Of a DNA stretch of 64,000 nt, positions 31,915 through 43,319 are shown piece after piece. Under the pieces are notes generated by a model that had not been told where the DNA came from, made no database searches, and was given only the letters and a program-made list of their open reading frames with translations. Within the stretch, counting starts at the first letter, position 1; each line of letters starts with the position of its first letter. The stretch is from Ypsolopha sequella (taxonomy: Eukaryota; Arthropoda; Insecta; Lepidoptera; Ypsolophidae), in NCBI GenBank assembly GCA_934047225.1, contig OW203985.1, positions 5,101,501-5,165,500 on the forward strand. The letters are read 5' to 3'. The position numbers were made by a program, and so were the translations under genes.

Positions 31915-32989
31915 TATTTGGTTTGTTGATTTTTTATCAAGGGAACGAACGGATTAATTTCTCCGCTTGGTCGGCTTAGATTAAAACTTGACGTCGTTTT
32001 GAGTTTTCTAATTTCAACTCTTTGATTTATAATTACTATTAGTTCACCCCGAACTGTGAACTCACGGACCCCCAAACCCCATATCTCGGCAACTCCTTGA
32101 CCGATTTGGCTCATGTTTGAACTTAAAAACTATTTTTGTCTCATTAACTCGCATAATTTTATGACTATCCGATCAACCATAATAGAGTTATCGACGGACA
32201 AACATTCATACATACATACAAACGCCGGATAGTTCAAGTAGAGTCGGAGAACTTCGCTCGCTCGTTCAATAATGAATTTACAACCGCAGACAATGATACA
32301 ACCTTAGTATTTTCATTACCACGTGTGTACTAGATCTAACTCCATATAAATCGTTTTGGTATCACTTAAATAACAGTGTTCTTTGAAGTCAATAAATCAT
32401 TGGAATGCAATCTTGGAATCTTATATTTTCGTACATTAATTTCTAAAATGTTTGCAAAGGTTAAACAGTTTTAAGAAATTGAATTAGATTCAAATTTCAT
32501 TGTTATTTATTTTATAACACAGTTGTTTGATACTTGAATCTTAAAACATAATTTAAGAGAGGTACAACTTAAAAAGCTTCGCTTCAATTTGTAATATATG
32601 TAATCTAATCCAGTGAATTCCAGTTTAATCTCGGGATTTTTAGCGATCTGTCACAAAAACTAGTTATTTAACTATCCGCATAATGTCAACTGCACAACTT
32701 CTAATGACAGTTTGATATTGCTTAACTGTCTGCGTATAGAAAGTAGACTATACTTGTGATAAGTATGTCTTAGCAAAAATACATTAGCTGTAAGTTCACT
32801 CAATAGAAAAAAAAAAAAAAATATTTATTACTTATTTTGGAAAACTAGCGACTATTTTAATAACAATAGTAAACATTTAAATTAACTCTAGCTAGTCATT
32901 TAAAGTTTCCGCAGATAGACTTAGACTAAAATATGTATTTACCTCGAAATTTTAAGTTATTCAAGTGTTAGGAAAGGGATAATAATAGG
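31915..32989. other. No recognisable gene
   Basis: A LINE-like 3' motif (AACTCCTTGACCGATTTGGC, ...CGGACAAACATTCATACATA) lies at 32090-32225. The rest is unassigned. Confidence 0.4.
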
Positions 32990-33124
32990 TTGACCATCTA
33001 AAAAATACTAGATGAGCATCTAAATTACTAAGTTGGCATCAACTAGGTTAGGTTAGGTTTCAACATATTATTTTTGATGCCAACTTAGTAATTTTGATGC
33101 TGATTGTTGTATATTTTGATGGTC
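32990..33124. repeat. Short fold-back element (135 bp)
   Basis: TTGACCATCTAAAAAATACT...ATTACTAAGTTGGCATCAA pairs with TTGATGCCAACTTAGTAAT...TATTTTGATGGTCTG. The loop contains GTTAGGTTAGGTT. Confidence 0.8.
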
Positions 33125-33659
33125 TGTTAAATACAACCCTTAGGAAAGCCCCTCAAATCATCCAACCTTTAAACTTGTATTAAAAATAAGTGATCAAATT
33201 TCCCTGTAAGTGCGTCCATATACTAAGTATAATACTTAGTCTATGGTGCGTCTTAGAATATTTTATTACTTTCAACTAGAAGTCGATTTATTCAATAAAA
33301 ATTCAGTTTTGCGTGAGCGCGGGTTTCTTGGTGACGTAACAGCTACGGCTCAGAGCGTGCTATTTTAAACCAAAAAGAAACGTAATAGAGTTCAAATCCG
33401 ATTGATGCAAAATGAGGCACTTAATCGGACTTTATATCTATTTGTTTATCCTTCCATAGCATCACCACAAATACTAGTGAATCACTCCAGATTGGTTGAG
33501 TGAGTCGATTGAGATAAAATTTTGCATAGAATATAATAGTCTACCAGTATCAAAGAAATAGTCGGTATGAAGCCGGAAAATTTTGAGGCTCAAGTTCGAA
33601 TTCTGCTGATTGAGTATTTGATGAGTTTTGAGCCTTTCTAAATTTATGTGCATAATATT
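33125..33659. other. No recognisable gene
   Basis: Nothing identified. The 105-aa minus frame at 33474-33791 overlaps a SINE and is incidental. Confidence 0.4.
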
Positions 33660-33880
33660 TGTACTATATTTGTATTGCTGGCGGTAAAGGAAAACACTGC
33701 GAGGTAAACCCGCATACCCTAAAAAGTATACTTGTTCCCGAAGTGAGGAAATAGCCCACCTCCTAACCAGTTGGGACAAATTGATGCTCATTTGATAGTA
33801 GTAGGTAATTAGACTCTAGTGAACACACTCGAAAACACCTCTGACACCCCCTAGAGGTGTATATCATAAAGATATGTGTA
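33660..33880 (+). repeat. SINE family A, diverged
   Basis: Retains GCGGTAAAGGAAAACA, CCCTAAAAAGTATACTTG, CAGTTGGGACAAA and ACACCTCTGACACCCCCTAG in the SINE order. The tRNA head is missing. Confidence 0.65.
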
Positions 33881-34080
33881 TCAGTTGTAGCGTCTTTAAA
33901 GCAACTAGTGCCGTCGCAAATTAAAACGCCTCGGCACCGGACTACCTCGAAGTACGCATTGAAATTTGAGCTGTAAATCGTGCTATTTACGTGACATTTT
34001 GCAAGTTTTAGTTTCTTCTATTATTCATCTTGCAAGACAGTGTTTAAGACTTTTAATGGTCAAAGATCAGTTCAACTTAC

Positions 34081-34274
34081 AGATAAGCCACGTCAAGCGT
34101 GGTGACGGTGAGTGGAGTCCTCTTGTAGCAGTCCCTCTCAGAGACCTGCACAGTGGTCGTATTACCGACAGTATGCGCCAGGATGTCCCCCACGAACCTG
34201 GCTACAGCCTTGGCTTCACAGGCGCTAGGCACGCACACCGCCCAGCGAAGTGACCCCCCTCGCCCGGTCCGGAC
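34081..34274 (-). CDS. nrf-6-like: nrf-6-like protein, exon with cysteine-rich end of the NRF domain
   Basis: Internal exon of 194 bp. The phase-0 start follows a GTAACTACAG acceptor. The frame reads SLRWAVCVPSACEAKAVARF, then VGDILAHTVG, VSERDCYKR and LTVTTLDVAY, ending CT/GTAAGT in phase 2. LRWAVCVPSAC is the hallmark of the NRF domain (usually RWGxCxPSxC) that precedes the first membrane helix. The three cysteines expected here are present (VCVPSAC and RDCY). It splices in frame to the exon at 7481-7763 and to that at 42106-42278. The plus-strand open frame over the same interval is a shadow. Confidence 0.94.
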
Positions 34275-34488
34275 CTGTAGTTACACAAAAATGTATTTAA
34301 CTGATAAATAAAATTAACTAAATAATATACAGTTTCAGACATTTTTGGCATCACTTACGGCTATAACAGCGTCGATGCCGTGATGCTGATGTCGTATACA
34401 TTACTTGAGTCAAAAGAACTTGGGATTCAAAATGTCTGCCTGCTTTGGCTGTACTGTCAGCATAGACCAACGAACGAAACGCAAACTT

Positions 34489-34651
34489 GGGCCCGTAGCA
34501 TAATTTATAATCGCGCGCGATGCGACTTATTTGAATTACAAGTGCGAGGAGCGTGACACGATGTTTTTGCGATTAAACAGCAAGGCACGCTTTTTGCCCT
34601 TGTGATTCAACTAGTGGCGTCACGCGCGTTTAAACACTATGCTACGGGCCC
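34489..34651. mobile_element. MITE with GGGCCCGTAGCATA ends
   Basis: Inverted ends GGGCCCGTAGCATA and TATGCTACGGGCCC enclose 163 bp. The interior is partly palindromic (CGCGCGCGATGCGAC, GTGGCGTCACGCGCG). GC-rich relative to flanks. Confidence 0.8.
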
Positions 34652-34860
34652 TGACATATTTACGTCACAGAATGGGATTTGAGAGATCGACAATATTATT
34701 TGTCGCGTTTAACAAGCACGCATCAAGGCATCGATAAAGTGTGCAACAGGTTGCAAAGAGTTATAAACAAATTCAAATAATTTATTTTGTAAAGTAGGTA
34801 TACCTACATAAAACACCTTTTACAAGTCAAATTTATTCTTATAAAAATAAATTTAATAAT

Positions 34861-35165
34861 AGTAGTTTATGCTACAAGGGCGAAAAGGAATAAATTACGA
34901 GGACCGAGTGTTTTAAACGTAACCGAGTAATTTATTGCTCTTACGCCCGTGTATCATACTACGTTTTTCAATGCGTTTTTCAGTGTGAGGAAATAAAACA
35001 AATAATAATCAAAGAAAACAATTTTATTATTAAAGTTGCAAGTTACATTGTTACAATTTTGCAACTTAATGATTGGCTCAAAAGGACTGTATCCAGAGCC
35101 GTTAAACAGTGGAAAAAAAAGTATAACATTTATGGTACACATGAAAGGTTGCAGGTTAGCCTAAA
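34861..35165 (-). repeat. 390-bp dispersed repeat (family 1), copy 6, rearranged
   Basis: Starts AGTAGTTTATGCTACAAGGG. The hairpin section is deleted and 35004-35066 replaces part of the body. It ends GAAAGGTTGCAGGTTAGCC. Older than copies 2-5. Confidence 0.8.
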
Positions 35166-35430
35166 TCTATAATTAAATACTACATACTAATAGGTTAAAT
35201 GTATAAATACATGAAGGGCAAGAAACTTTTTTTTACATTTTGCCTATCCTTTTTTTATCATTTCCGTAACATACTAAAACTTATACTACACAAAGTACTT
35301 ATATCTATCTTAGTTTTTTTTATCCATTTTCTTTATTCATGGTTTAAAAAAACATATATACGAGTACGTACACAAGTAACAAAATGACTTTGACAAGCAT
35401 CGATGCAAGATCTCTGCATCGTATTCGTAT

Positions 35431-35526
35431 ACAAACCACAAACTTATTTGTTCCGGTGGCGAAGACTCACATAGTGAATATAGAAGCCATTTTAGTTTGA
35501 CCCACCGGAACAGCTAGGTTTGTGGC
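35431..35526. repeat. 96-bp inverted repeat
   Basis: ACAAACCACAAACTTATTTGTTCCGGTGG pairs imperfectly with CCACCGGAACAGCTAGGTTTGTGG (core GTTCCGGTGG/CCACCGGAAC). No other copy was seen in the window. Confidence 0.7.
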
Positions 35527-35676
35527 TCTGTTGATTATCTGTCATTTTGACAGGTAAAAAATGGTCGTTTATCATCACACATCCATTGCTGCAACCAGTT
35601 GCAGAGTTCATCGCTGCAGTTGCATCGTGTGCGTTAAACGCGACAATTGTTTATAATGCTATCCGTATTTAGTATA

Positions 35677-36187
35677 CAGGCTGCTTGGTAATTCCATTTA
35701 GGCGGACAATGTCCCTTTCGCAAAATGTCCCTTCGACAAAAAAAAACCTCATCAAAATCCGTTGCGTAGTTTTAAAGATCTAAGCATACATAGGGACAGA
35801 CAGACAGCGGGAAGCGACTTTATTGTTTTATACTATGTAGTGAAGAACATAGATCGACCTATTCCTTGAAAGGGGTTATACTAGAGATCATTTCCAACGA
35901 AGTCCTATCAACTAGGTGTCGAAAATGAACGGTCTCCGAGTCACGGACGTTTTTGTATTATTTTTCTAACTTACAGACTACTAACCAAAAATAAATAATT
36001 TAAAAATAACTATTCCTCTCTCAGCACTTATTTATTATATTTCTGATCAATGATAGATGAGTAATCATTTATAAAAAATACGTGCCCTGAATTTCCATAA
36101 TCTCAGAATTAAAAGGTCTTAAGTGAAACGAAAACCTTTATTATTTTGTAATTTTTGAAATATTAGGTCGAATTACCAAGCATCCTG
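35677..36187. mobile_element. MITE with CAGG..GGTAATTC ends, copy 2, carrying a LINE fragment
   Basis: Ends CAGGCTGCTTGGTAATTC and GAATTACCAAGCATCCTG with TA on each side. The interior from 35853 matches the reverse complement of the copy at 31.5 kb. An unrelated LINE-3'-like segment (35703-35850, CATCAAAATCCGTTGCGTAG, CATAGGGACAGACAGACAG) interrupts the left arm. Confidence 0.8.
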
Positions 36188-36747
36188 TATAATCGGTTTA
36201 TATGTTCGGAGATAGTGTGTAAGGGTTGCCAGGACAGGTGGCCATTTCTATTCCCACGGTCTTGTGATTCGGGTAATAGTAGACATTTTTATACTATTAA
36301 TTTTCTATTTATTTATGTTTATTATTTCCCAAGACGTTTCGTTTTCATAGAATTGGTATAGGGCTTGCCTTGTGTTATTGTCTAGCTAGATTATTCCTAA
36401 AAATACGCAGAACATTTTTGTTTATCTTGCTAAATAATTTTGTTCACTGAACCGAATCATACTGTCAAGCTAAATAAGTATAATTATTACCAAATACACA
36501 ATGTCATGTGGGTGAATGTTTGAAATAACAAAACAAAATAATCTTTATATTTAAAAAAGCTGCTGGGTTAGACTAACTCTTTGTGTGGTTCAAAATTGTT
36601 GTACATTAAACCACGTTTGTGCCATTTATTAAAATCTTTTAATACGACCATAATATGGACTAAATGTATTATTGTGAAAATGTTTGTAGTAACATATAGT
36701 AGCACCTAGAAACACCTGCTATTCAAAACCCACGTAAATGTGCAAGC
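36188..36747. other. No recognisable gene
   Basis: Nothing identified. Confidence 0.4.
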
Positions 36748-37185
36748 GTTTACGGAAATCACAAAACTCCGATACCAAAAAAATTGGGTTTTTTCTAATC
36801 CATTTACTCCACTATAACGTCATCTACGTATTTCATTTTTGGGTAAATGTTTATTGAGTATTTGATTAAGATTCTCACTGAAGGAAAACGCGATTGGATG
36901 AAATTTTCTCGATAGAATTTAATTCCGAAAAGACCTCTTAATTGTTTTATTTTTTCCTGTAATTCTGAAATCCTAACTAATTTCATTGTGAAATTGCATT
37001 GAAAATGTGGATATTATTTATTTGTAAAGTCTCCTTGAAAATCTTTTGACAAAATAGCTTAGTACATTTTATATTAATAAAAAACCGACTTTTTGCTACT
37101 TTTCCACGAATCCGTCCCACTCGCACTTAGGGTTTTTTCGCATATGGAGTGACAGGGACACTAAAACTTTTACGTAGCGCCTTAA
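36748..37185 (+). mobile_element. TTAA-type element (family T3), partial
   Basis: The right end is CTAAAACTTTTACGTAGCGCCTTAA. The interior contains AACGCGATTGGATGAAATTT, CCGACTTTTTGCTACTTTTC and CGCATATGGAGTGACAGGG, all shared with 48238-48950 and partly with 45981-46313 and 55964-56352. The left TTAA has decayed. Confidence 0.7.
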
Positions 37186-37256
37186 TGGAAAACACACTGT
37201 GATTTACGGACTCAACTGTAGGACCCGAATAATGCAAAAATAAGTGTCTTTTGACA

Positions 37257-37400
37257 ATAATGGCACGTTTGGGATGTAACAATCGTTTGTGGAAAGCGGG
37301 TGTATCATGTGCGAATGCGAACTGTGACTTGCATTTCACAGTTCACACTCGGAACACCTCTGACACTCTCCTGAGGCATTTATGTCGTGTCGATAAGTCT
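37257..37400 (+). repeat. SINE family A, 3' part
   Basis: AAGCGGGTGTATCATGTGCG, CTGTGACTTGCATTTCACAG and ACACCTCTGACACTCTCCTG follow the SINE body. Head and mid-body are absent. Confidence 0.8.
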
Positions 37401-37718
37401 CACCAACTAAGTAAAGCCACATCAATATGACTTTAACCTTGAGGTCTACCAAAATAAAGTCAATAACGAATGACTTATACCACCTTTTTACATTTAACCT
37501 GCTTTGGTTTTAGTCAATATTTGTGAACTCCTTACAGGGAGCTGCCAATATTCTTGAGTATATTTACATAATATCAGAAATTCGTACTTTAAAAACACCG
37601 TGCTGCTTTAGATGGAAATTAAAAATTATACTACGTACACATACTTATTAAATAGTCTTATTATTGACCTTTGTCAAACCTAATATTTGTGTTGCTTGAA
37701 AAAAGCCTCCCCGAGTGG

Positions 37719-40700
37719 CAAAAAATATACAGCTACTTATTAGTACCGCACCCTGCACAGTTAGACCAAAACTCAACCAACGTAAAATATACAGCCACTT
37801 ATATTACTCCAATTACATCTGGCGCATCCTGGACAGACCAAAACTCAACCAACGTAAAATATACAGCCACTTATACTACTCCAGTTACATCTGGCGCATC
37901 CTGGACAGACCAAAACTCAACCAACGAAAAATATACAGCCACTTATATTACTCCAGTTAAATCTGGCGCACCCTGGACAGTTAGACCTAAACTCAACCAA
38001 CGAAAAATATACAGCCACTTATACTACTCCAGTTACATCTGGCGCATCCTGGACAGACCAAAACTCAACCAACGAAAAATATACAGCCACTTATATTACT
38101 CCAGTTAAATCTGGCGCACCCTGGACAGTTAGACCTAAACTCAACCAACGAAAAATATACAGCCACTTATACTACTCCAATTACATCTGGCGCATCCTGG
38201 ACAGACCAAAACTCAACCAACGTAAAATATACAGCCACTTATATTACTCCAGTTAAATCTGGCGCACCCTGGACAGTTAGACCAAAACTCAACCAACGAA
38301 AAATATACAGACACTTATACTACTCCAATTACATCTGGCGCATCCTGGACAGACCAAAACTCAACCAACGTAAAATATACAGCCACTTATATTACTCCAG
38401 TTAAATCTGGCCCACCCTGGACAGTTAGACCAAAACTCAACCAACGAAAAATATACAGACACTTATACTACTCCAATTACATCTGGCGCATCCTGGACAG
38501 ACCAAAACTCAACCAACGAAAAATATACAGCCACTTATATTACTCCAGTTAAATCTGGCGCACCCTGGACAGTTAGACCTAAACTCAACCAACGAAAAAT
38601 ATACAGCCACTTATACTACTCCAATTACATCTGGCGCATCCTGGACAGACCAAAACTCAACCAACGTAAAATATACAGCCACTTATATTACTCCAGTTAA
38701 ATCTGGCCCACCCTGGACAGTTAGACCAAAACTCAACCAACGAAAAATATACAGACACTTATACTACTCCAATTACATCTGGCGCATCCTGGACAGACCA
38801 AAACTCAACCAACGAAAAATATACAGCCACTTATATTACTCCAGTTAAATCTGGCGCACCCTGGACAGTTAGACCAAAACTCAACCAACGAAAAATATAC
38901 AGCCACTTATACTACTCCAGTTACATCTGGCGCATCCTGGACAGACCAAAACTCAACCAACGTAAAATATACAGCCACTTATATTACTCCAGTTAAATCT
39001 GGCGCACCCTGGACAGTTAGACCTAAACTCAACCAACGAAAAATATACAGCCACTTATATTACTCCAGTTACATCTGGCGCACCCTGGACAGTTAGACCA
39101 AAACTCAACCAACGAAAAATATACAGCCACTTATACTACTCCAGTTACATCTGGCGCATCCTGGACAGACCAAAACTCAACCAACGTAAAATATACAGCC
39201 ACTTATATTACTCCAGTTAAATCTGGCGCACCCTGGACAGTTAGACCAAAACTCAACCAACGAAAAATATACAGCCACTTATACTACTCCAGTTACATCT
39301 GGCGCATCCTGGACAGACCAAAACTCAACCAACGTAAAATATACAGCCACTTATATTACTCCAGTTAAATCTGGCGCACCCTGGACAGTTAGACCTAAAC
39401 TCAACCAACGAAAAATATACAGCCACTTATATTACTCCAGTTACATCTGGCGCACCCTGGACAGTTAGACCAAAACTCAACCAACGAAAAATATACAGCC
39501 ACTTATACTACTCCAGTTACATCTGGCGCATCCTGGACAGACCAAAACTCAACCAACGTAAAATATACAGCCACTTATATTACTCCAGTTAAATCTGGCG
39601 CACCCTGGACAGTTAGACCTAAACTCAACCAACGAAAAATATACAGCCACTTATACTACTCCAGTTACATCTGGCGCATCCTGGACAGACCAAAACTCAA
39701 CCAACGTAAAATATACAGCCACTTATATTACTCCAGTTAAATCTGGCGCACCCTGGACAGTTAGACCTAAACTCAACCAACGAAAAATATACAGCCACTT
39801 ATACTACTCCAATTACATCTGGCGCATCCTGGACAGACCAAAACTCAACCAACGTAAAATATACAGCCACTTATATTACTCCAGTTACATCTGGCGCATC
39901 CTGGACAGACCAAAACTCAACCAACGTAAAATATACAGCCACTTATATTACTCCAGTTAAATCTGGCGCACCCTGGACAGTTAGACCTAAACTCAACCAA
40001 CGAAAAATATACAGCCACTTATATTACTCCAGTTACATCTGGCGCACCCTGGACAGTTAGACCAAAACTCAACCAACGAAAAATATACAGCCACTTATAC
40101 TACTCCAGTTACATCTGGCGCATCCTGGACAGACCAAAACTCAACCAACGTAAAATATACAGCCACTTATATTACTCCAGTTAAATCTGGCGCACCCTGG
40201 ACAGTTAGACCTAAACTCAACCAACGAAAAATATACAGCCACTTATACTACTCCAGTTACATCTGGCGCATCCTGGACAGACCAAAACTCAACCAACGAA
40301 AAATATACAGCCACTTATACTACTCCAATTACATCTGGCGCATCCTGGACAGACCAAAACTCAACCAACGTAAAATATACAGCCACTTATATTACTCCAG
40401 TTAAATCTGGCGCACCCTGGACAGTTAGACCAAAACTCAACCAACGTAAAATATACAGCCACTTATACTACTCCAATTACATCTGGCGCATCCTGGACAG
40501 ACCAAAACTCAACCAACGAAAAATATACAGCCACTTATATTACTCCAGTTAAATCTGGCGCACCCTGGACAGTTAGACCAAAACTCAACCAACGTAAAAT
40601 ATACAGCCACTTATACTACTCCAATTACATCTGGCGCACCCTGGACAGTTAGACCAAAACTCAACCAACGTAAAATATACAGCCACTTATATTACTCCAG

Positions 40701-40973
40701 TTAAATCTGGCGCACCCTGGACAGTTAGACCAAAACTCAACCAACGAAAAATATACAGCCACTTATACTACTCCAATTACATCTGGCGCATCCTGGACAG
40801 ACCAAAACTCAACCAACGTAAAATATACAGCCACTTATATTACTCCAGTTAAATCTGGCGCACCCTGGACAGTTAGACCAAAACCCAACTAACTAAAAAT
40901 ATACAGGCACTTATTACTTCAATTACATCTGGCGCACCCTGGACAGTTGGACCAAAACTCAAGTAACTAAAAA
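37719..40973. repeat. 3.25-kb satellite of alternating 72- and 76-bp units (about 43 units)
   Basis: Two related monomers share CCAAAACTCAACCAACG(T/A)A and TATACAGCCACTTATA. They differ at the end: CATCCTGGACAGA (72 bp) or CACCCTGGACAGTTAGA (76 bp, with GTTAAATC in place of GTTACATC or ATTACATC). They mostly alternate as a 148-bp dimer, with runs where one type repeats, and the terminal units are degenerate (37719-37765 and 40875-40973). 72 bp is 24 codons, so a plus frame (QNSTNVKYTATYTTPVTSGA) stays open through 72-bp units and is shifted by each 76-bp unit. It is therefore not a gene. The array lies in the 7.8-kb intron. Confidence 0.97.
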
Positions 40974-42105
40974 TTTTTTCACTTCAACTGGTGGTAGGCT
41001 TCGGCCGTGGTTTGTTCCAACCCTCATGATGTAACCATGCCACCAAGCCACTAATCGTGTTCCAGCATCACCTTATTATGAAAAGCTGCATCTGGGAGAG
41101 TACTTTCTTAGCTTTTTAGGTACCTTCTAGGCTCCCCTCATCCTGGATCATTTTCCATCAAGCGTGGTAGGAGCGAAGGTTTAAGTTTATTTTGATTAAA
41201 TTATAAATATCGCCGTATGATGGCGTAAATTGCATTTTCACGAAAAAACTGCTTTTTCGTGAAAAACCGAAATAACGTAAAGGCTATTAGGCACCGTCGT
41301 CGTCGCACCAATTCTAGACATTTTTTTAAAAGACTTTCGTAATTCCCATGGATCAATTTTTTAAAGACATCAAAATAATTATTATTTCGATGTTTAAAGA
41401 TTTTTTTTTTTTTTTCGGAGAATATAAGTCATTTTAGGACATCATTTTCATTATTTTGGTATATACCTATATATAAGTTACCCATTATTTTTTATGATTT
41501 TTTAAAGAATTGTACGATGAACTTGTCACTTGAGAATTTAAGACATTATACTGATTGTGATGTGTGATTGCTTGGTCGGTCTCTGTCTGTCTACTCATCT
41601 GTCATCTAGCTGTCAAATTAGTCTGAAGTGAATTGTTATAAATTTATCTTGATAGCAAAGGACACCTTTCTAAACAGCCATTACTCAAGTCACGTCACAC
41701 GAGGGCAAATGGAAGTTGCAGCCTTTTCGTAAAAATATTCATCAACATGAGGTTTTTTAGACCAAAACTTCGAAAATACGGCTTATTAAACCTAAATCTC
41801 GAAATGGTTTTCGAATTAACACACCTTAACATAATTTAATATATGCCAATTGTTTTAATTTCGCTAATTAGCGAAAAAGGGGAATAATTTCGTTTTCGTA
41901 TGATGACGGAATAGGCCTATAACCCTCGTTTGAACATAGGTTACTTTTTATCCCTGTCAATTCCTTACCTACCTACATGTCAAACAAAACCCACGTCAAA
42001 ATAAGTAAAACCCGAGGCATAGCCAGGACCTAAGGGGTGAACCTATTGTCGTTTGCAAACTGTTTGAAAAAAGTTACTGTATGTATTATGGTCTGAATCT
42101 CTTAC
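40974..42105. other. No recognisable gene
   Basis: Begins with CTGGTGGTAGGCTTCGGCC, which resembles a LINE or other repeat border. T-run at 41400-41416. No further exon. Confidence 0.4.
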
Positions 42106-42278
42106 CTTCTTAGTGGCTTCACCTTCAGGCCACTTGATGGTCGCCAAGCAGTACTGGCCCTCAACTCGCAGCCCCTCATTGCTGGGGTCGTCGATCGTGA
42201 CGCACTCGTCGAAGTTGCCCAGGTGGAAGGAGGAACCGAAGAGAAGACCTTGAGGAGATTTGGCTGATGCATCGAACA
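42106..42278 (-). CDS. nrf-6-like: nrf-6-like protein, exon with central NRF domain
   Basis: 173-bp internal exon. The minus-strand acceptor ATCTTCTTTCCAG is followed by TG TTC GAT, so the first codon is split (xTG, giving Met, Val or Leu). The frame reads FDASAKSPQGLLFGSSFHLG, then NFDECVTIDDPS, then EGQYCLATIKWPEGEATKK, and ends in phase 0 at AAGAAG/GTAAGA. F-D-A-S-A-K-x-P-x-G-L-L-x-G and G-N-F-D-E-C are signature motifs of the NRF domain. The two cysteines (DEC, QYC) fit its disulphide pattern. The preceding exon, expected to carry the signal peptide and the C-x-W-A-L segment, was not found between 42.3 and 64 kb. The overlapping minus-strand frame extending to 42359 is intronic. Confidence 0.94.
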
Positions 42279-42427
42279 CTGGAAAGAAGATAAGATTCGT
42301 TTAACATCGTAGTAAGGTAGAGTTAAGAACACGGTACAGCAGAAAACCGTTAGATCCAAGGAATAGGGAATTCACCGGTCAGGTTGAGACATTGGGCCTC
42401 AATCTCGAGCAATACCTCTTGTTAGTT

Positions 42428-43215
42428 TTTTAGGGTCCGTACCCAAAGGGTAACCAACGGGACCTTATTACTAAGACTCCGCTGTCCGTTTGTCTGTCCG
42501 TCTGTCCGTCTGTCACCAGGCTGTATCTCATGAACCGTGATAGTTAGACAGTTGAAATTTTCACAGATGATGTATTTCTGTTGCCGCTATACACAAACAT
42601 AAACATAAAATATCTTTATTGACCATGAAACATCATAAAATACAATGACTCCTAACAAAAGTGTTAACTGTAAGCTAGGAGTCAGCACATTCCCATAATT
42701 TCAGTTTGTTATATATAATCAATAGCCAAAAAGGTACATACAAAATTATGAAACAATTTTTAATTATTTTTTACTTAACTTAATGTTAGAATGTTAACAA
42801 AGAATGAACAAATTAATAACTGTAGGTTTTTTTAAATAAAATTATCGACTGCTCTTTCTATAACTATCATAAAATATTAAAAGTGCAATTAATAATAAAA
42901 GAAGCATTACGGTTAACAATTAGAATAAAAAATGAAGGTTTAACATTTGGTCACAGTTTTTTTTTTCGTGGTAATAGTGTTAGTAATTGCTAAAATTAAA
43001 CTTATTTATTAATATTAACAAAGTGAAAAGAGGGTGTATACTGCATTAGAAGTGAGGGTGTGTAATTAATTGTATTATGTATGAGTGTGATTATGATAAA
43101 AGTTGAGTGTATGTGGCTATAACAACAAATACTAAAAAACAGAATAAAAAAATGTATAAGGGGGCTCCCATACAACAGACATGTTTTTTTTCCGTTTTTA
43201 TAGATAATGGTAGAC
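42428..43215 (+). mobile_element. GGGTCCGTACC element interrupted by a LINE 3' end
   Basis: TTTTTAGGGTCCGTACCCAA, (GTCTGTCC)n, AACCGTGATAGTTAGACAGT and TTGCCGCTAT, then after the insert AACAACAAATACTAAAAAAC and GGGGGCTCCCATACAACAGA. The two halves are the standard order of this element, so the inserted block is delimited at about 42594 and 43116. Confidence 0.8.
42594..43116 (-). mobile_element. LINE 3' end inserted in the GGGTCC element
   Basis: On the minus strand the insert ends with TTTCATGGTCAATAAAGATA and a short tail next to the split GCTATA motif (GCTATACACA on the left, GGCTATAACA on the right). No RT frame survives. Confidence 0.6.
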
Positions 43216-43319
43216 CTATGAAGCGCGCTCGCCCAGAGCAGCAGGCGCAGCGTAAATAAGTTTGTCGAGGGACTTTACGGAAAATTTACGGAAGTCGGTA
43301 ACGGACAAATGACTCAAAA

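Larger units (their letters stand above)
7764..34080 (-). other. 26.3-kb intron of the nrf-6-like gene
   Basis: The flanking exons join in frame (CT + G gives Leu) with GT-AG borders, so the interval is a single intron if both exons are spliced together. It is filled with transposable elements, a 35-bp minisatellite and remnants of at least one other gene on the same strand. I found no missing NRF or acyltransferase segment that would call for an extra exon inside it. Confidence 0.8.
34275..42105 (-). other. 7.8-kb intron of the nrf-6-like gene
   Basis: Bounded by AAGAAG/GTAAGA and GTAACTACAG on the minus strand. It joins two phase-0 ends. It contains MITEs, SINE pieces and the large 72/76-bp satellite. 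Confidence 0.85.

Noticed and set aside
33966..34253. 95-aa plus-strand frame
   Set aside because: Shadow of the minus-strand NRF exon at 34081-34274.
37671..38108. 145-aa repetitive open frame as a possible silk- or mucin-like protein
   Set aside because: It lies entirely in the 72/76-bp satellite and is shifted by every 76-bp unit. No start, splice or stop logic.
37719..40973. CRISPR-like array
   Set aside because: The units are head-to-tail with no unique spacers, in a eukaryotic intron. Ordinary satellite DNA.
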